From positions 124,001 through 188,000 of the forward strand of contig NZ_LT906451.1 of the NCBI RefSeq assembly GCF_900187355.1: 64,000 nucleotides of DNA, given 5' to 3'. The notes below the pieces were generated by a model. It saw nothing but the letters and a program-made list of their open reading frames with translations. It was not told the origin of the DNA and did no database searches. Made by a program: the position numbers and the translations under genes. Shown here piece by piece: positions 26,268 to 35,800 of the stretch (position 1 is its first letter; each line of letters starts with the position of its first letter). The DNA is from Legionella lansingensis. Lineage in GTDB: Bacteria > Pseudomonadota > Gammaproteobacteria > Legionellales > Legionellaceae.

Positions 26268-29027
26268 ATGGTACACAAAACAATTTTGCGTCTAGCAGTA
26301 GGGATGGAGCTTCCCGGTCAACTAAAAGCGAATTTAAGGGAAATTCTTGGGGAGTTTGAAATTGAGAATTACCCTGCTGTACCAGATCTAAAGCGTAGTT
26401 ATCAACGTCGGATAGACAGTCTTGAGCAAGCCTTTACATTTATATTGGATACCATTCCTGTCTTGACAGAAAAAAAAGAAGCTTTGCTGAGCTATGCGGC
26501 TTGGTGTCGCCAATTTTGTTCTTTGCCCGTAGGAGAGGTGATTCCCATCCAAGCTTACCAAGATACTCTGACAAGATATACAGCTCTACTCCTCAATGCT
26601 CTCGTGGATAACTATCCTTATGAAGACAAGGAAGGAGGCAAAATTCATGCTGCTATTGAGCTTTTAAACAAAGCTGAACAATACGTGATTATGAAGAAAG
26701 GGCGGCCGGATTTAGCCACGTTAATCCCCATAAAGTTGAATGATTCCATAGAATTTGTTTTGCGGTGGGAAGAGCAACTGCCTCCTTATTCTGAAACAAC
26801 TTTGCAAGAATTTAGAACTATAAAAGAAAGTTCTTTATCAACTCCACCTGGCTGGTTTCGTAAATTACCTTCTGTATGGCAATTGTATCTTCATTCTTGT
26901 ATCCCTGCTTATCTTTTAGCTGCTGAATCGAATGCTGACGTGCTTAACAAGATAAAAATGAATTTAAATGACTTTGATCTGCAATGGTCAAAGATAAAGC
27001 ATGATCATGGTTTAGAGCTTGAGGGTGACTTGATATCCATCAGTAAGAATGAGTTTCCTCAGTGGTTTACTGGTTTAAAGAAGGAACATCAACAGTTGTT
27101 AAAAATCTTCTGTGAGTCAGGGTATAGTGTACCAAAAATTGATGGAAGCTTCAGCGAATTTAACAGTCGTGTTCGTGAGTGGAAAGAAAGGTCAAAGGAG
27201 TCAAATCCTGATATTTTTAATGCCGAGAAACTAAAAAAATTAAGACCACTCCCTTATTGGTTTTTAGTTTTAGAAGACTATGAGCAACGTTTTCTTAGAG
27301 GTGTACTACGAAGTGCCGCTCGTGTAGAAGATTGTATTTCATTTGTACCTAGCCGGTTGCGTAGACTGCCTTTAGTAGCCAATCTTTGCCAGACAAACGT
27401 TTTCTTGCTTAATGATGAAGGCAAAAAAGTCAAAACGTATCCTCCACGGTTACGTTCCAGTCATTTGGCTTCTCGTGATGTTAGGAAATTGCCTATCCAG
27501 GTTAGAGAACTTCATGCTAAACGAAATTTGGCAAGAATTGCTAGTTTTGCTGATGCTGATCAAGCTTTATTAATTCAAACGCTAATTAGCCCAGTCAAAT
27601 TCCTCGAAAAGCAGATTCCGGACTATTATTTGGATCAACAGCGACTACAGACCATAGCCAGTTTTCAAAAAGAGTATGGTCAGTTTATTCGCTCGACGAA
27701 TCATCCACTTAATATGGATAGATATCTGCATTACACACCAGCGAATGCTCCCTATTGCCTCGCTATTCTAGATGTCGCTGATATTATCCTGATGACTAAG
27801 TCATTGCCTGGGATTCCCTTGTCTTGGGATGCAAACAAAATTAAACACATTGTTGCGGAGGCTTTTCAGGATGTCCTGGTAAAAAATAAGATATCTTCAG
27901 CATTATCATTGCCTGAGCATCTGGATAGCGAAGAGCAAAGCATTAAAGACGCCTTATCGGATTTGTTCCGACAAAATTATGAATTACTATTACGCACAAG
28001 TGATTGGCAGTTGTTATTTGCTAGCCAATTAAATTTAAGAAAAAAGGCAGTTGAGCAGGAAAAATCTGCTGAGTATGCAGAAAATTTATTGGATTTGCAG
28101 GCCTTGGCTAAGGAGTATCAAGCTGTTTTAAACTCCTCTTACGGAACAGCGACTATTTTTGATTACTATGGTAGAGAGTTGTTTCTCAGTTCTTTAGAGA
28201 ATTTACTGATAGGGCATGCAAATGGAAAGAGTTACGGCTCTTGTGTCAGTGGTAAAGATCGTAGAGAAGTTGTAGAAACACACACAATAGCCATGCAGCT
28301 TTATCGTCAACTAAAAGGTCGTTGGCCTAGTATGAGCGATTCTGGAACGGATAGGGCTGAGTTTGTTGAGCTAGTTGCAACCCTTGATGTCTCACGACAT
28401 GGACATGAACATGCAGGCCAAAATGCAGATGGCTCTGACGGTATAAAAACTCCTGCAAATTACTGGCCGAAAGACATCGCTGCTGCTATTTGCAAAAAAC
28501 AAGGGAAGGATGCTCTTCTGAATAGTGACATTTTGGCTACAAATAACGAAGTGGGACGCATAGGAGCGCTTGATACATTAATCACTCCGAACTATAGCAA
28601 TTGTCTATTTTCGGCTCTCAGTTTATCTAAGAGAAACAGAGAGACAGTATTAAGTATCTTAGCTATTCTTTGTGGGGAAGCGACTTTTTTGCGTAGTAAA
28701 ACCTGGAGTATCTCACTATTCCCTATTAATCCAATGTCTAGGGCGACGAAAATACCAAAGGCTCCTATTGGGTTTGAAGCGATTAAAGAAATTCTTGACT
28801 GCCCAGGTACCGATGAGAACGCTTTAATTCATAAACTTGCCCAAATTTATTTTGATATAGGGCAAAGACCAAAGGATAATTGGCTACGTGCAACAGAAAT
28901 TCAGAGGGTCTACACAGCGCTTTTAAACTTATGTAAAGATCCAAAATCTGCCGAAGAGCAAATTAGGGTACTTGATGAGATAAAAGGAGAAATTTTTCGT
29001 TCCAATACCCAACAATTTATTTACTAA
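26268..29027 (+). CDS. CX5R phosphatase-like protein, Dot/Icm effector candidate
   Basis: About 919 residues from the ATG at 26268; the frame opens at 26193, but that ATG lies in the dyad. Around residue 659, GKSYGSCVSGKDRREVVETH carries a CX5R phosphatase loop (C-V-S-G-K-D-R) like the CKSGKDRT loop of SopB/IpgD and SidF-type phosphoinositide phosphatases. It is followed by an extended VSRHGHEHAGQ-NADGSDGIKTP block. The N-terminal 600 residues are helical and not recognised. Thr/Gly after the loop is replaced by Arg-Glu. It is single and divergent from the small upstream gene. A lipid phosphatase effector is likely but not shown. Confidence 0.7.
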   Translation: MVHKTILRLAVGMELPGQLKANLREILGEFEIENYPAVPDLKRSYQRRIDSLEQAFTFILDTIPVLTEKKEALLSYAAWCRQFCSLPVGEVIPIQAYQDTLTRYTALLLNALVDNYPYEDKEGGKIHAAIELLNKAEQYVIMKKGRPDLATLIPIKLNDSIEFVLRWEEQLPPYSETTLQEFRTIKESSLSTPPGWFRKLPSVWQLYLHSCIPAYLLAAESNADVLNKIKMNLNDFDLQWSKIKHDHGLELEGDLISISKNEFPQWFTGLKKEHQQLLKIFCESGYSVPKIDGSFSEFNSRVREWKERSKESNPDIFNAEKLKKLRPLPYWFLVLEDYEQRFLRGVLRSAARVEDCISFVPSRLRRLPLVANLCQTNVFLLNDEGKKVKTYPPRLRSSHLASRDVRKLPIQVRELHAKRNLARIASFADADQALLIQTLISPVKFLEKQIPDYYLDQQRLQTIASFQKEYGQFIRSTNHPLNMDRYLHYTPANAPYCLAILDVADIILMTKSLPGIPLSWDANKIKHIVAEAFQDVLVKNKISSALSLPEHLDSEEQSIKDALSDLFRQNYELLLRTSDWQLLFASQLNLRKKAVEQEKSAEYAENLLDLQALAKEYQAVLNSSYGTATIFDYYGRELFLSSLENLLIGHANGKSYGSCVSGKDRREVVETHTIAMQLYRQLKGRWPSMSDSGTDRAEFVELVATLDVSRHGHEHAGQNADGSDGIKTPANYWPKDIAAAICKKQGKDALLNSDILATNNEVGRIGALDTLITPNYSNCLFSALSLSKRNRETVLSILAILCGEATFLRSKTWSISLFPINPMSRATKIPKAPIGFEAIKEILDCPGTDENALIHKLAQIYFDIGQRPKDNWLRATEIQRVYTALLNLCKDPKSAEEQIRVLDEIKGEIFRSNTQQFIY

Positions 29028-29039
29028 ATCAGGACAGCA

Positions 29040-29828
29040 ATGAGTGAGTATTTGATTTTTGCCTTAATTGGATTTGCGGCACAGTTAATCGATGGTGGAT
29101 TAGGCATGGGCTATGGTCTTATCAGTATGACTGTGCTTTTGGCATATGGTATTGCTCCTCCTATTGCCAGCGCGGGTGTGCATGCAGCGGAAGTCTTCAC
29201 TACTGGTGTTTCTGGACTCTCACACATGATGTTCAAAAATATTGATCTTAGCCTTTTTCGTCGTTTAGTCATTCCTGGGATGCTTGGTGGTATCGCGGGT
29301 TCGCAGTTACTAACTCGTATACCAACTCAAATCATTAAACCTTTTATCATGTCTTACCTGTTGCTCATGGGTATTTTTATTCTCTATAAAGCACTTCGTA
29401 AGACGGATTTATCTGAAAAAATATATAACTACATAGCTTATGACTTGATGAAGCGGGAAAAGCCTGCAAAAAAAACACCACGCTTAATTCTATTGGGTGT
29501 GGCTGGTGGATTTTTGGATGCAGCCGGAGGAGGAGGTTGGGGGTCTATCGTTAGCTCGACGTTACTTGTGCAAGGTGAACCTCCTCGTTATACCATTGGT
29601 TCGGTTAATTTGGCGGAATTTTTGTTGACGCTTACCATCTCTACATCTTTCTTTCTGACGATTGGCATTAAGCACTGGCCAATCATTCTGAGTTTAGTTG
29701 TTGGTGGGGGAATAGCTGCTCCTATTGCTGCCTATATGGTTCGCATTTTGTCCACAAATCTATTAATGATATTAGTAGGTAGTTTAATCATTATTCTCAG
29801 CTTGAGATCCCTTGCCACACTGAGCTAG
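29040..29828 (+). CDS. TauE/SafE-family membrane transporter
   Basis: A 262-residue protein with about eight hydrophobic segments and the two-fold repeat of the sulfite exporter TauE/SafE family: N-terminal LIGFAAQLIDGGLGMGYGLIS and the matching LGVAGGFLDAAGGGGWGSIVS in the second half. Members move sulfite, sulfoacetate or other organosulfur anions; the substrate here is unknown. It starts 12 bp after the CX5R gene and may share its transcript. Confidence 0.85.
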   Translation: MSEYLIFALIGFAAQLIDGGLGMGYGLISMTVLLAYGIAPPIASAGVHAAEVFTTGVSGLSHMMFKNIDLSLFRRLVIPGMLGGIAGSQLLTRIPTQIIKPFIMSYLLLMGIFILYKALRKTDLSEKIYNYIAYDLMKREKPAKKTPRLILLGVAGGFLDAAGGGGWGSIVSSTLLVQGEPPRYTIGSVNLAEFLLTLTISTSFFLTIGIKHWPIILSLVVGGGIAAPIAAYMVRILSTNLLMILVGSLIIILSLRSLATLS

Positions 29829-29860
29829 TTCCGATGATCATATGAATTTTTCAACAAACT

Positions 29861-31138
29861 TTACAAAGGAAGAGAATGGTTTGTACTTGTACCGATTTCA
29901 TTTTTTACTTCAGCGTCTTCATTTTGTGTAAAGAAAGAAGATGATCGAAGTCCTTTTTTACCGGCCTCAGGAGCTTGTGCTTCTGTATCGTTTTTATCTA
30001 AACTGCAGTCAAGATTTTTGACCAGCTGTAGTGCTTCAAAAAATTGCAACAAACAATGACTTAATTTTCTGCGATAGCCGTTGAGGTGCACAGGATACCT
30101 CTCAATAGGTACCTGAGTCAGAGGGCATTTACTAAGTAAAACACCTTTATCAAAAATTCCTGCTGCATCATAGACATGTCCTGTCTCTACAATGTAATAA
30201 GGTTCCTCAAATAACCCTTGAGTGACAGGGCAAAAAAGATTATCACGAAGATTGCATCGTTCAAGCCACTCTTCAAAACAATCGCGCAATTTTGCTGTCG
30301 CCTCTGCGTGTGGTCCTTTTGCGAATGCTTTTGCATGGCTTAGTTGGATCATCAAGTCCTTAGGAGTGATTGTTAGCTCAGTGTTAATTTTCCTCAGATG
30401 TGCAAGCGACGGATTGATGTTTTCTTTTTTTGCAGGATCGCTTTCTTTCAGAATAGAGATTAGCTGTTGCAATATAAGCTCCACTTTCTGTAAAGCATCA
30501 ACGGGGTTGTTATAAATTACTTTGGGTTCTTCTTCAATGGGGGCGGCATAAGGTTGGTGGGTGCTCGTATATCCTAAATAAGCGGCTTCCTCAGATGCTT
30601 CGCTATTAGTAGGAACAATAATATTGTCTACGGTAAGAGGTAAGAGAGAAAATATCTTGTCGAGTAAGTCGTCACATCGGTCCGCTATATTGCTTCGCAT
30701 AAGTTGTTCATAAGAAGCGTTAGCTAGAAATGTCTCGATGTCCTTTCCTGGAACGTCTTCCCAGTGATCGCCAACAAATGCAAATCGTGTATGTTTAACT
30801 TGTTCTTTCTCTTTATAGCTGACACTAATCATCCCGGTTACTCGGCTTTCACGAAGTAACCAATAGCCATTTGGTTTAGTGTTGAGTAGCTCTATAAAGT
30901 CTTGTAGGGGGGTATCTCTATTACTAATTTGTTTTTTAAAAATAATGACTTGCCCCTTATCTTCACGCTGAAATATCTTCCCTAAGTTCTCTTTAGAAAT
31001 ATCCCATCCCACACGTTTTTTTTCCGGTCCTTCTATTCCTACATCTTTATCACCACCAAGGGGAGCCGATTGCTCTGTCTGTTGAGTGCGGTCTTCCTCC
31101 AACATAGATTCCACAACCCCACTGTCTTGCATATGCAT
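29861..31138 (-). CDS. SH2-domain and U-box protein, Dot/Icm effector candidate
   Basis: A 425-residue protein. Residues about 58-140 look like an SH2 domain: LQDFIELLNTKPNGYWLLRES with the phosphotyrosine-binding Arg96 in the 'W-L-L-R-E-S' (FLVRES) strand, then SVSYKEKEQVKHTRF with His116 at the betaD position. Residues about 298-372 look like a U-box: LFCPVTQGLFEEPYYIVETG, HVYDAAGIF, KCPLTQVPI, HLNGYRRKL. The first would dock on phosphotyrosine proteins and the second would recruit an E2 ubiquitin enzyme. A linker with coiled-coil-like helices lies between. No bacterial homologue outside host-adapted species would be expected. Single gene. Confidence 0.75.
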   Translation of the reverse strand: MHMQDSGVVESMLEEDRTQQTEQSAPLGGDKDVGIEGPEKKRVGWDISKENLGKIFQREDKGQVIIFKKQISNRDTPLQDFIELLNTKPNGYWLLRESRVTGMISVSYKEKEQVKHTRFAFVGDHWEDVPGKDIETFLANASYEQLMRSNIADRCDDLLDKIFSLLPLTVDNIIVPTNSEASEEAAYLGYTSTHQPYAAPIEEEPKVIYNNPVDALQKVELILQQLISILKESDPAKKENINPSLAHLRKINTELTITPKDLMIQLSHAKAFAKGPHAEATAKLRDCFEEWLERCNLRDNLFCPVTQGLFEEPYYIVETGHVYDAAGIFDKGVLLSKCPLTQVPIERYPVHLNGYRRKLSHCLLQFFEALQLVKNLDCSLDKNDTEAQAPEAGKKGLRSSSFFTQNEDAEVKNEIGTSTNHSLPL

Positions 31139-31201
31139 TCCTTTTAAGAGTTAATAATAGGTCGGTTGACTCATATTTTGCTTGATTGTTGTTGACTAAA
31201 A

Positions 31202-31777
31202 TCAATGTTCAATCTTTGACGAACACATGGCTTGTTCGACATGAATATCAGGCATTTTTGCTAGTTCGGCCATCAATTGTTGATTGCCTTCTACCGTTGC
31301 TCCTGACCAAATTGCTTTATCACAATTTGTTGTATTACACTTCCCAGCAAAAGTCACGTAAGTCTGGCCACGAACTAAATCACATGTACAATAAGCCCGC
31401 CGCTCATCAGGAGATAGCTTATCAACCAGGCAAGGGTGATCCAAACAATTGGCCCAGGGTATGTCTGCAGGACAGGTCATATATTTGTAGTGACCACCCC
31501 CAAATGAGAAAGTAGATAATAACGCTGTCTCACCATCAGGGGTTTGTTGTTCTTTCCTCGCTGAGCATTCTGAGAAACCAATATTTTTTCCTTGCCAAAT
31601 GGAACAATGACAAAGTACTTTAGCTTGCAATCCTGGTATGGGCTGACAACTTGCGGCATTACAAAGTGCATAGGTATTATTGCAAATAATAGGCTGTTTT
31701 GGGGCTGTATGGGCCATAGCAATCATCGACAGGAAAATCATATATGCGATCAAAAGAAACGTTCGAAGAGTACTCAC
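31202..31777 (-). CDS. Secreted cysteine-rich protein, unknown
   Basis: A 191-residue protein starting at GTG 31777 after AAGGAATTGGG. It has a signal peptide (to about AMA) and at least fifteen cysteines spread in pairs (CNAASCQPIPG; CHCSIW; CPADIPWANCLDHPC; CTCDLVRG), suggesting a disulfide-rich exported protein. Two similar halves may exist, each with a 'C..A.C....' motif followed by 'C.C'. No family recognised. The periplasmic DsbA and Msr proteins coded nearby are consistent with an oxidising compartment, but no link is shown. Confidence 0.7.
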   Translation of the reverse strand: MSTLRTFLLIAYMIFLSMIAMAHTAPKQPIICNNTYALCNAASCQPIPGLQAKVLCHCSIWQGKNIGFSECSARKEQQTPDGETALLSTFSFGGGHYKYMTCPADIPWANCLDHPCLVDKLSPDERRAYCTCDLVRGQTYVTFAGKCNTTNCDKAIWSGATVEGNQQLMAELAKMPDIHVEQAMCSSKIEH

Positions 31778-31912
31778 CCCAATTCCTTTTTAGTTTAGTA
31801 TGATCTAACGTAGCATAATCCTGAAGTTACTGCTATTTAAGTTAAACCAGGAATTATCGGTCGTCATTGGAGAGTCCAGGTCTTACGCGGGATTCCTGGT
31901 TCTCCGGTCTAA

Positions 31913-32416
31913 TCACTGATTCTTATCAAACAATTTAAGGTATTCCCCATAACCTTCTTTCTCCATGTCTTTTTTGGGAATAAATTTTAATGCTGCTGAA
32001 TTCATGCAATAACGAAGGCCTGTGGGTAGTGGTCCATCTTTAAAAACATGTCCCAGATGAGAGTCGGCGATTTTCGAACGGACTTCTGTGCGTGTGATGA
32101 AGAAGAGTTTTCTGTCTGTTTTTAGGATGATAAATTGGTTATCAATGGGTTTACTAAAGCTAGGCCAGCCCGTACCTGAGTCATATTTGTCAGCGGAACT
32201 GAAAAGCGGTTCTCCAGAGACAATATCGACATAAATCCCTTCTTCTTTGTTATTCCAATAAAGATTGTCAAAGGGCTTTTCAGTGGCAGATTCTTGAGTC
32301 ACTTGGTACTGCAGCGGTGTCAATTCTTTGAGTTTTTTTGCCTTATCAAAAGTAGCTGCCATGCTATTACCAAAAAGGAGCAAACTGGCTAAAAGAAAAA
32401 AATTACGGACTCTCAT
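31913..32416 (-). CDS. msrB: Peptide-methionine (R)-S-oxide reductase, exported
   Basis: A 167-residue protein: signal peptide [20 protein letters not shown], then MsrB motifs [18 protein letters not shown], and [13 protein letters not shown] with the catalytic Cys. Zn-binding Cys pairs are not obvious. AAGAGG precedes the ATG at 32416, 14 bp inside the end of msrA, so the two are coupled. It repairs R-methionine sulfoxide in exported proteins. Confidence 0.93.
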   Translation of the reverse strand: MRVRNFFLLASLLLFGNSMAATFDKAKKLKELTPLQYQVTQESATEKPFDNLYWNNKEEGIYVDIVSGEPLFSSADKYDSGTGWPSFSKPIDNQFIILKTDRKLFFITRTEVRSKIADSHLGHVFKDGPLPTGLRYCMNSAALKFIPKKDMEKEGYGEYLKLFDKNQ

Positions 32417-32981
32417 GTTGCCATACCTCTTGCACTCGTTGATCTCGACCACAGCGGTACCGGTAGTATTTATAGCGTAGAGGATGATTTATGTAGTAAT
32501 TTTGATGGTATTCCTCTGCTGGATAAAAATGGGTCGAGGGGACTATTTCAGTATAGACGTGAGGAAATTTCTTTTCTATTTCACGCTTACTCGCTAAGGC
32601 AATCCTTTTTTGCCCCTCATCCAAATAAAAAATAGCACTACGATATTGGCGTCCGTGATCGCAAAATTGACTATCCTTCACGGTAGGATCAATATGCTTC
32701 CAAAAATAGTTCACCAATTGCTGGTAACTGACTTTATTCGGATCGAAAGTTACCCGAACAGCCTCGGCATAATTTGTTTTACCAGATGAAACGGATTGGT
32801 AGGTTGGGTTTTTCTCAGTTCCACCGTCAAATCCTGATTCCGTTGCCAAAACCCCGGCAACTTTATCAAAATCCGCTTCTACGCACCAAAAACATCCACC
32901 GGCAAAGATCGCTTGTGCTGTGGCACTATAGGCAGGATTTAAATTGAGCAATAATAGTGTAACGATAATTCCTGGGCGCAT
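32403..32981 (-). CDS. msrA: Peptide-methionine (S)-S-oxide reductase, exported
   Basis: A 192-residue protein with signal peptide (to about AYS) and the MsrA active site [19 protein letters not shown], followed by ATESGFDGG and the Y-R-S-A-I-F-Y-L block. It reduces S-methionine sulfoxide in the periplasm. Gene order phosphatidyltransferase-msrA-msrB, with a 12-bp gap upstream. Confidence 0.94.
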   Translation of the reverse strand: MRPGIIVTLLLLNLNPAYSATAQAIFAGGCFWCVEADFDKVAGVLATESGFDGGTEKNPTYQSVSSGKTNYAEAVRVTFDPNKVSYQQLVNYFWKHIDPTVKDSQFCDHGRQYRSAIFYLDEGQKRIALASKREIEKKFPHVYTEIVPSTHFYPAEEYHQNYYINHPLRYKYYRYRCGRDQRVQEVWQHESP

Positions 32982-32993
32982 ATATTACCTCTG

Positions 32994-33605
32994 TCAGAAT
33001 AAAGTGATTTTGCTATCCGCAGTTTGGGCTTTCATAAATTGCTTCAATCGAATGACTGCTGTCAAGCTAACTAAGAAAGTAAATAAGAATGCCAATAATA
33101 TAAAGTACTGGGGAAGAATAGTCATAAGTATAAAAAAAATAAATGCCTCAGCCCGTTCCATGAGTCCAGGACTGTAATGGAAGCTTTTCTGGGAGTCATT
33201 GGGCGTAAATATACCGACCACCAAAAAACTGGTTATGCAGAGTAAAATGCTACCCAACATCAGAATAATGGCCAGGGAGCGCTCTTCGGGTGCTACAAGG
33301 TATAGTCCCAGAATGACGCTAAACTCTACCAATCGATCCATCATAATATCAAAAACAGTGCCAAGCGAAGAGGTACTGTTTTGCAAACGAGCCAGTGTGC
33401 CATCCAAGGTATCACAATAGCCAGAGATTAATAAAAAACCAATTGCAATCAAAGGATAATTTAAGATGATGGCGGGGATAAAGAGCAAGCCGCAAGCGCC
33501 TGAGAGCAGGGTAACAGGCAAAGGGCCAATTTTGTGAGTAATCCTTCTCGCCAACGGATCAACAAGACATTTTTGATAGAGTGGACGCACTGACTGTTCA
33601 AGCAT
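32994..33605 (-). CDS. CDP-alcohol phosphatidyltransferase family protein
   Basis: A 203-residue membrane enzyme. The family motif D-G-(X2)-A-R-(X8)-G-(X3)-D-(X3)-D is present in DTLDGTLARLQNSTSSLG then TVFDIMMDRLVE. Five or six hydrophobic segments follow. It would join an alcohol to a CDP-diacylglycerol or CDP-alcohol; the exact product (phosphatidylglycerol, inositol, choline) cannot be told. It may be the first gene of the msrA-msrB transcript. Start ATG at 33605. Confidence 0.85.
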   Translation of the reverse strand: MLEQSVRPLYQKCLVDPLARRITHKIGPLPVTLLSGACGLLFIPAIILNYPLIAIGFLLISGYCDTLDGTLARLQNSTSSLGTVFDIMMDRLVEFSVILGLYLVAPEERSLAIILMLGSILLCITSFLVVGIFTPNDSQKSFHYSPGLMERAEAFIFFILMTILPQYFILLAFLFTFLVSLTAVIRLKQFMKAQTADSKITLF

Positions 33606-33703
33606 TGGTTATCCCTATTTTAACTTGTAATATGCTTGCAAAACATTATACCTAAGTTATTTTGATAGTGAAAAAATAACCATCCGATCTGGTGATTTAT
33701 TGT

Positions 33704-34948
33704 TTAAGATGGCGTTTGTAAGTATGTTGGGCTAGCCCCAGCCTCTAATAAATCATTAATCATTTCTGTGCGTTGATTATACTCGGCACATTGAAGTAAG
33801 GTCATGCCTTCCCTATCTCTATATTGATTTAAAGTATCCTCGTTACAATAGGGCAAAAATTCTTTGAGACTCTTTTCATCGTTAATTTTGATGGCTTTAA
33901 ACATTAGATTAACCAGCTCATCTTGGGGCAATGATTGCAGGCTTTCGCTATCGAGCCTCACTCTAACGATGGATAATGCATTATCCAATGCAGATTGGAT
34001 GCGCTTTTGGAGCGTTGTATCATCAGGAGAATCTATTTCATGTACAATTCTTATTATCCTTTCAGCCAGGGAAGTTGTCAGCTCTACTCGTCTATCTTGT
34101 GCATCGGTTGTTAAATCCAGGGAAGTGATATGACTAAGAAGATAATTATCTATGACAGTCTGTAAAGTAAACGTAAGAGCTTGCGAATCAGAATATAAAT
34201 CAATTCTATCCACTTCTGAACCGGCACCAAAGCCAGAAAAATAAATTCGTTGGGAATCCTTGTCATAAAAAATATCATATGGGTTGAGATTATTGTGCAG
34301 TATTTTTTTAGCATTGATCCGTACAAGTTCCGTAATTGTATTAACGATCATCTCCTTGAATTTAGTCTCATCAAGATTCTTGAAATCCAACTTACCTAAC
34401 TCCTGGCCTGGGATTTTGGGCATGATTAAGTAGGTTTGATTTTCTTCTCTAGTGAATATAATTTCACCCAAGCCATAGATTTTCTGCATTAAGGCAATTT
34501 CTTTTTCCCTATTTTCTGACGCTGCATTATGTTTTTTAGCAGTGTAAACTTTATTCGATAAAATATAATCTCCGTCTTTCTCTTCTAGTTTTATACACAT
34601 TTTGGCAGTGCTACCATAATCGGTTCTTAAGTCCAAGAAGCTATTTTTTTTATTTTTTCGCCTGCCTTCTCCGACTAGATAATAGCCAGATTCAGTAAAC
34701 AGTAACGTATATTTGGAATTGATGCGCTCAACATGATGTTCTTCTTTGTGGGCGGCTTGGGTGGAGGAAGGCAATCCTTTAATTATTTTGTTTAGCTCTG
34801 CTAATTCTTGTTTGGTGAGGCGAATTTCATAATTGCCTGGATCCTCATAGAAAATAAGTCTCGGCGTTTGATTGCTTGTTGCAGAGATTTCCTTTTTGGA
34901 ACCTGGCTGTCCCTGCAACCCGTTGGTCGTTGCATCTTCTTTGGTCAT
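33704..34948 (-). CDS. Kinase-like (probable pseudokinase) ankyrin protein, effector candidate
   Basis: A 414-residue protein. Residues about 85-245 resemble a protein kinase: YTAKKHNAASENREKEIALM for the Lys/Glu pair (about Lys138, Glu149), a hinge in TYLIMPKIPGQ, then ILHNNLNPYDIFYD in place of HRDLKPENI and YFSGFGAG in place of IDFGFA. The catalytic Asp is Asn220 and the metal-binding DFG Asp is Gly239, so it should be inactive or use an unusual mechanism. The C-terminal 50 residues look like a single ankyrin unit (GMTLLQCAEYNQRTEMINDL). Effector-like; no export signal seen. Confidence 0.6.
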   Translation of the reverse strand: MTKEDATTNGLQGQPGSKKEISATSNQTPRLIFYEDPGNYEIRLTKQELAELNKIIKGLPSSTQAAHKEEHHVERINSKYTLLFTESGYYLVGEGRRKNKKNSFLDLRTDYGSTAKMCIKLEEKDGDYILSNKVYTAKKHNAASENREKEIALMQKIYGLGEIIFTREENQTYLIMPKIPGQELGKLDFKNLDETKFKEMIVNTITELVRINAKKILHNNLNPYDIFYDKDSQRIYFSGFGAGSEVDRIDLYSDSQALTFTLQTVIDNYLLSHITSLDLTTDAQDRRVELTTSLAERIIRIVHEIDSPDDTTLQKRIQSALDNALSIVRVRLDSESLQSLPQDELVNLMFKAIKINDEKSLKEFLPYCNEDTLNQYRDREGMTLLQCAEYNQRTEMINDLLEAGASPTYLQTPS

Positions 34949-35042
34949 AAAGTAATCATGTTGAATCAGATATTGACATTATAGTCAATGATTAGGATGT
35001 CCATATGTGGGAATAGAAAATCGTCTTGATTAAAAGGATGAA

Positions 35043-35774
35043 TTACAATACATGCTCCAATCCGCAGTAAAGAGAGTCTAATTTTTTAACGTTCTGACAC
35101 GCCAGGATAATACCTGGCATAAAAGAAACTCTGTCAATACTATCATGACTGATCGTCAATGTTTCCCCACTATTACCAAAGATAACTTGTTGACGAGCAA
35201 CAACCCCAGGAAGACGTAAAGAATGAATATGAATGCCTTGGTGGCAACTACCCCGAGCCCCTGGCAGCAATTCATGGCTGTCTGGTAGGAGGACTTCTTT
35301 TTCACGTGCAGCTGCTATCATCTCCGCTGTTTTCATAGCGGTCCCCGAAGGAGCATCAAATTTTTGCTGATGATGAATTTCAATCACTTCAACATGGGGT
35401 AGAAATCGGGCGGCTTCTGCTGCAAAACGCATCATTAAAACGGCACTAATCGAAAAATTTGGGACAACAAGCCCCCCTAATTTGTCTCTGTCACAAAGCG
35501 ATTTTAGGGTTTTCATTTGGTCACTGATTAACCCACTCGTCCCAATTACAGGATGTGCGCCGCTTTCAATAATAGAAAGGCTATTTTCATAAACACAATC
35601 AGCGCGGGTTAGATCGACTACAATGTCTGCTTTCTTATCGGCAATTGCTTGGCGAAGATTGTCATTTCGTGTTAAGCCAGCAACAAGCTCAAAGTCTGGA
35701 TGATTTCTCAGGGTTTCACAGGCTAAAAGTCCCATTTTGCCCTGTGCACCATTAACAATTACACGAATAGCCAT
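35043..35774 (-). CDS. dapB: 4-hydroxy-tetrahydrodipicolinate reductase
   Basis: A 243-residue enzyme of lysine/diaminopimelate synthesis, giving tetrahydrodipicolinate for lysine and peptidoglycan. NAD(P)-site VNGAQGKMG and the catalytic EIHHQQKFDAPSGTA block are standard. A longer frame to 35867 runs into the Pmp3-like gene. The ATG at 35774 follows GGAG at good spacing and matches the family start. It lies 26 bp after the end of the small membrane protein gene. Confidence 0.95.
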   Translation of the reverse strand: MAIRVIVNGAQGKMGLLACETLRNHPDFELVAGLTRNDNLRQAIADKKADIVVDLTRADCVYENSLSIIESGAHPVIGTSGLISDQMKTLKSLCDRDKLGGLVVPNFSISAVLMMRFAAEAARFLPHVEVIEIHHQQKFDAPSGTAMKTAEMIAAAREKEVLLPDSHELLPGARGSCHQGIHIHSLRLPGVVARQQVIFGNSGETLTISHDSIDRVSFMPGIILACQNVKKLDSLYCGLEHVL

Positions 35775-35800
35775 ACTATCTCCAAGATGAAAAGCCCAGA

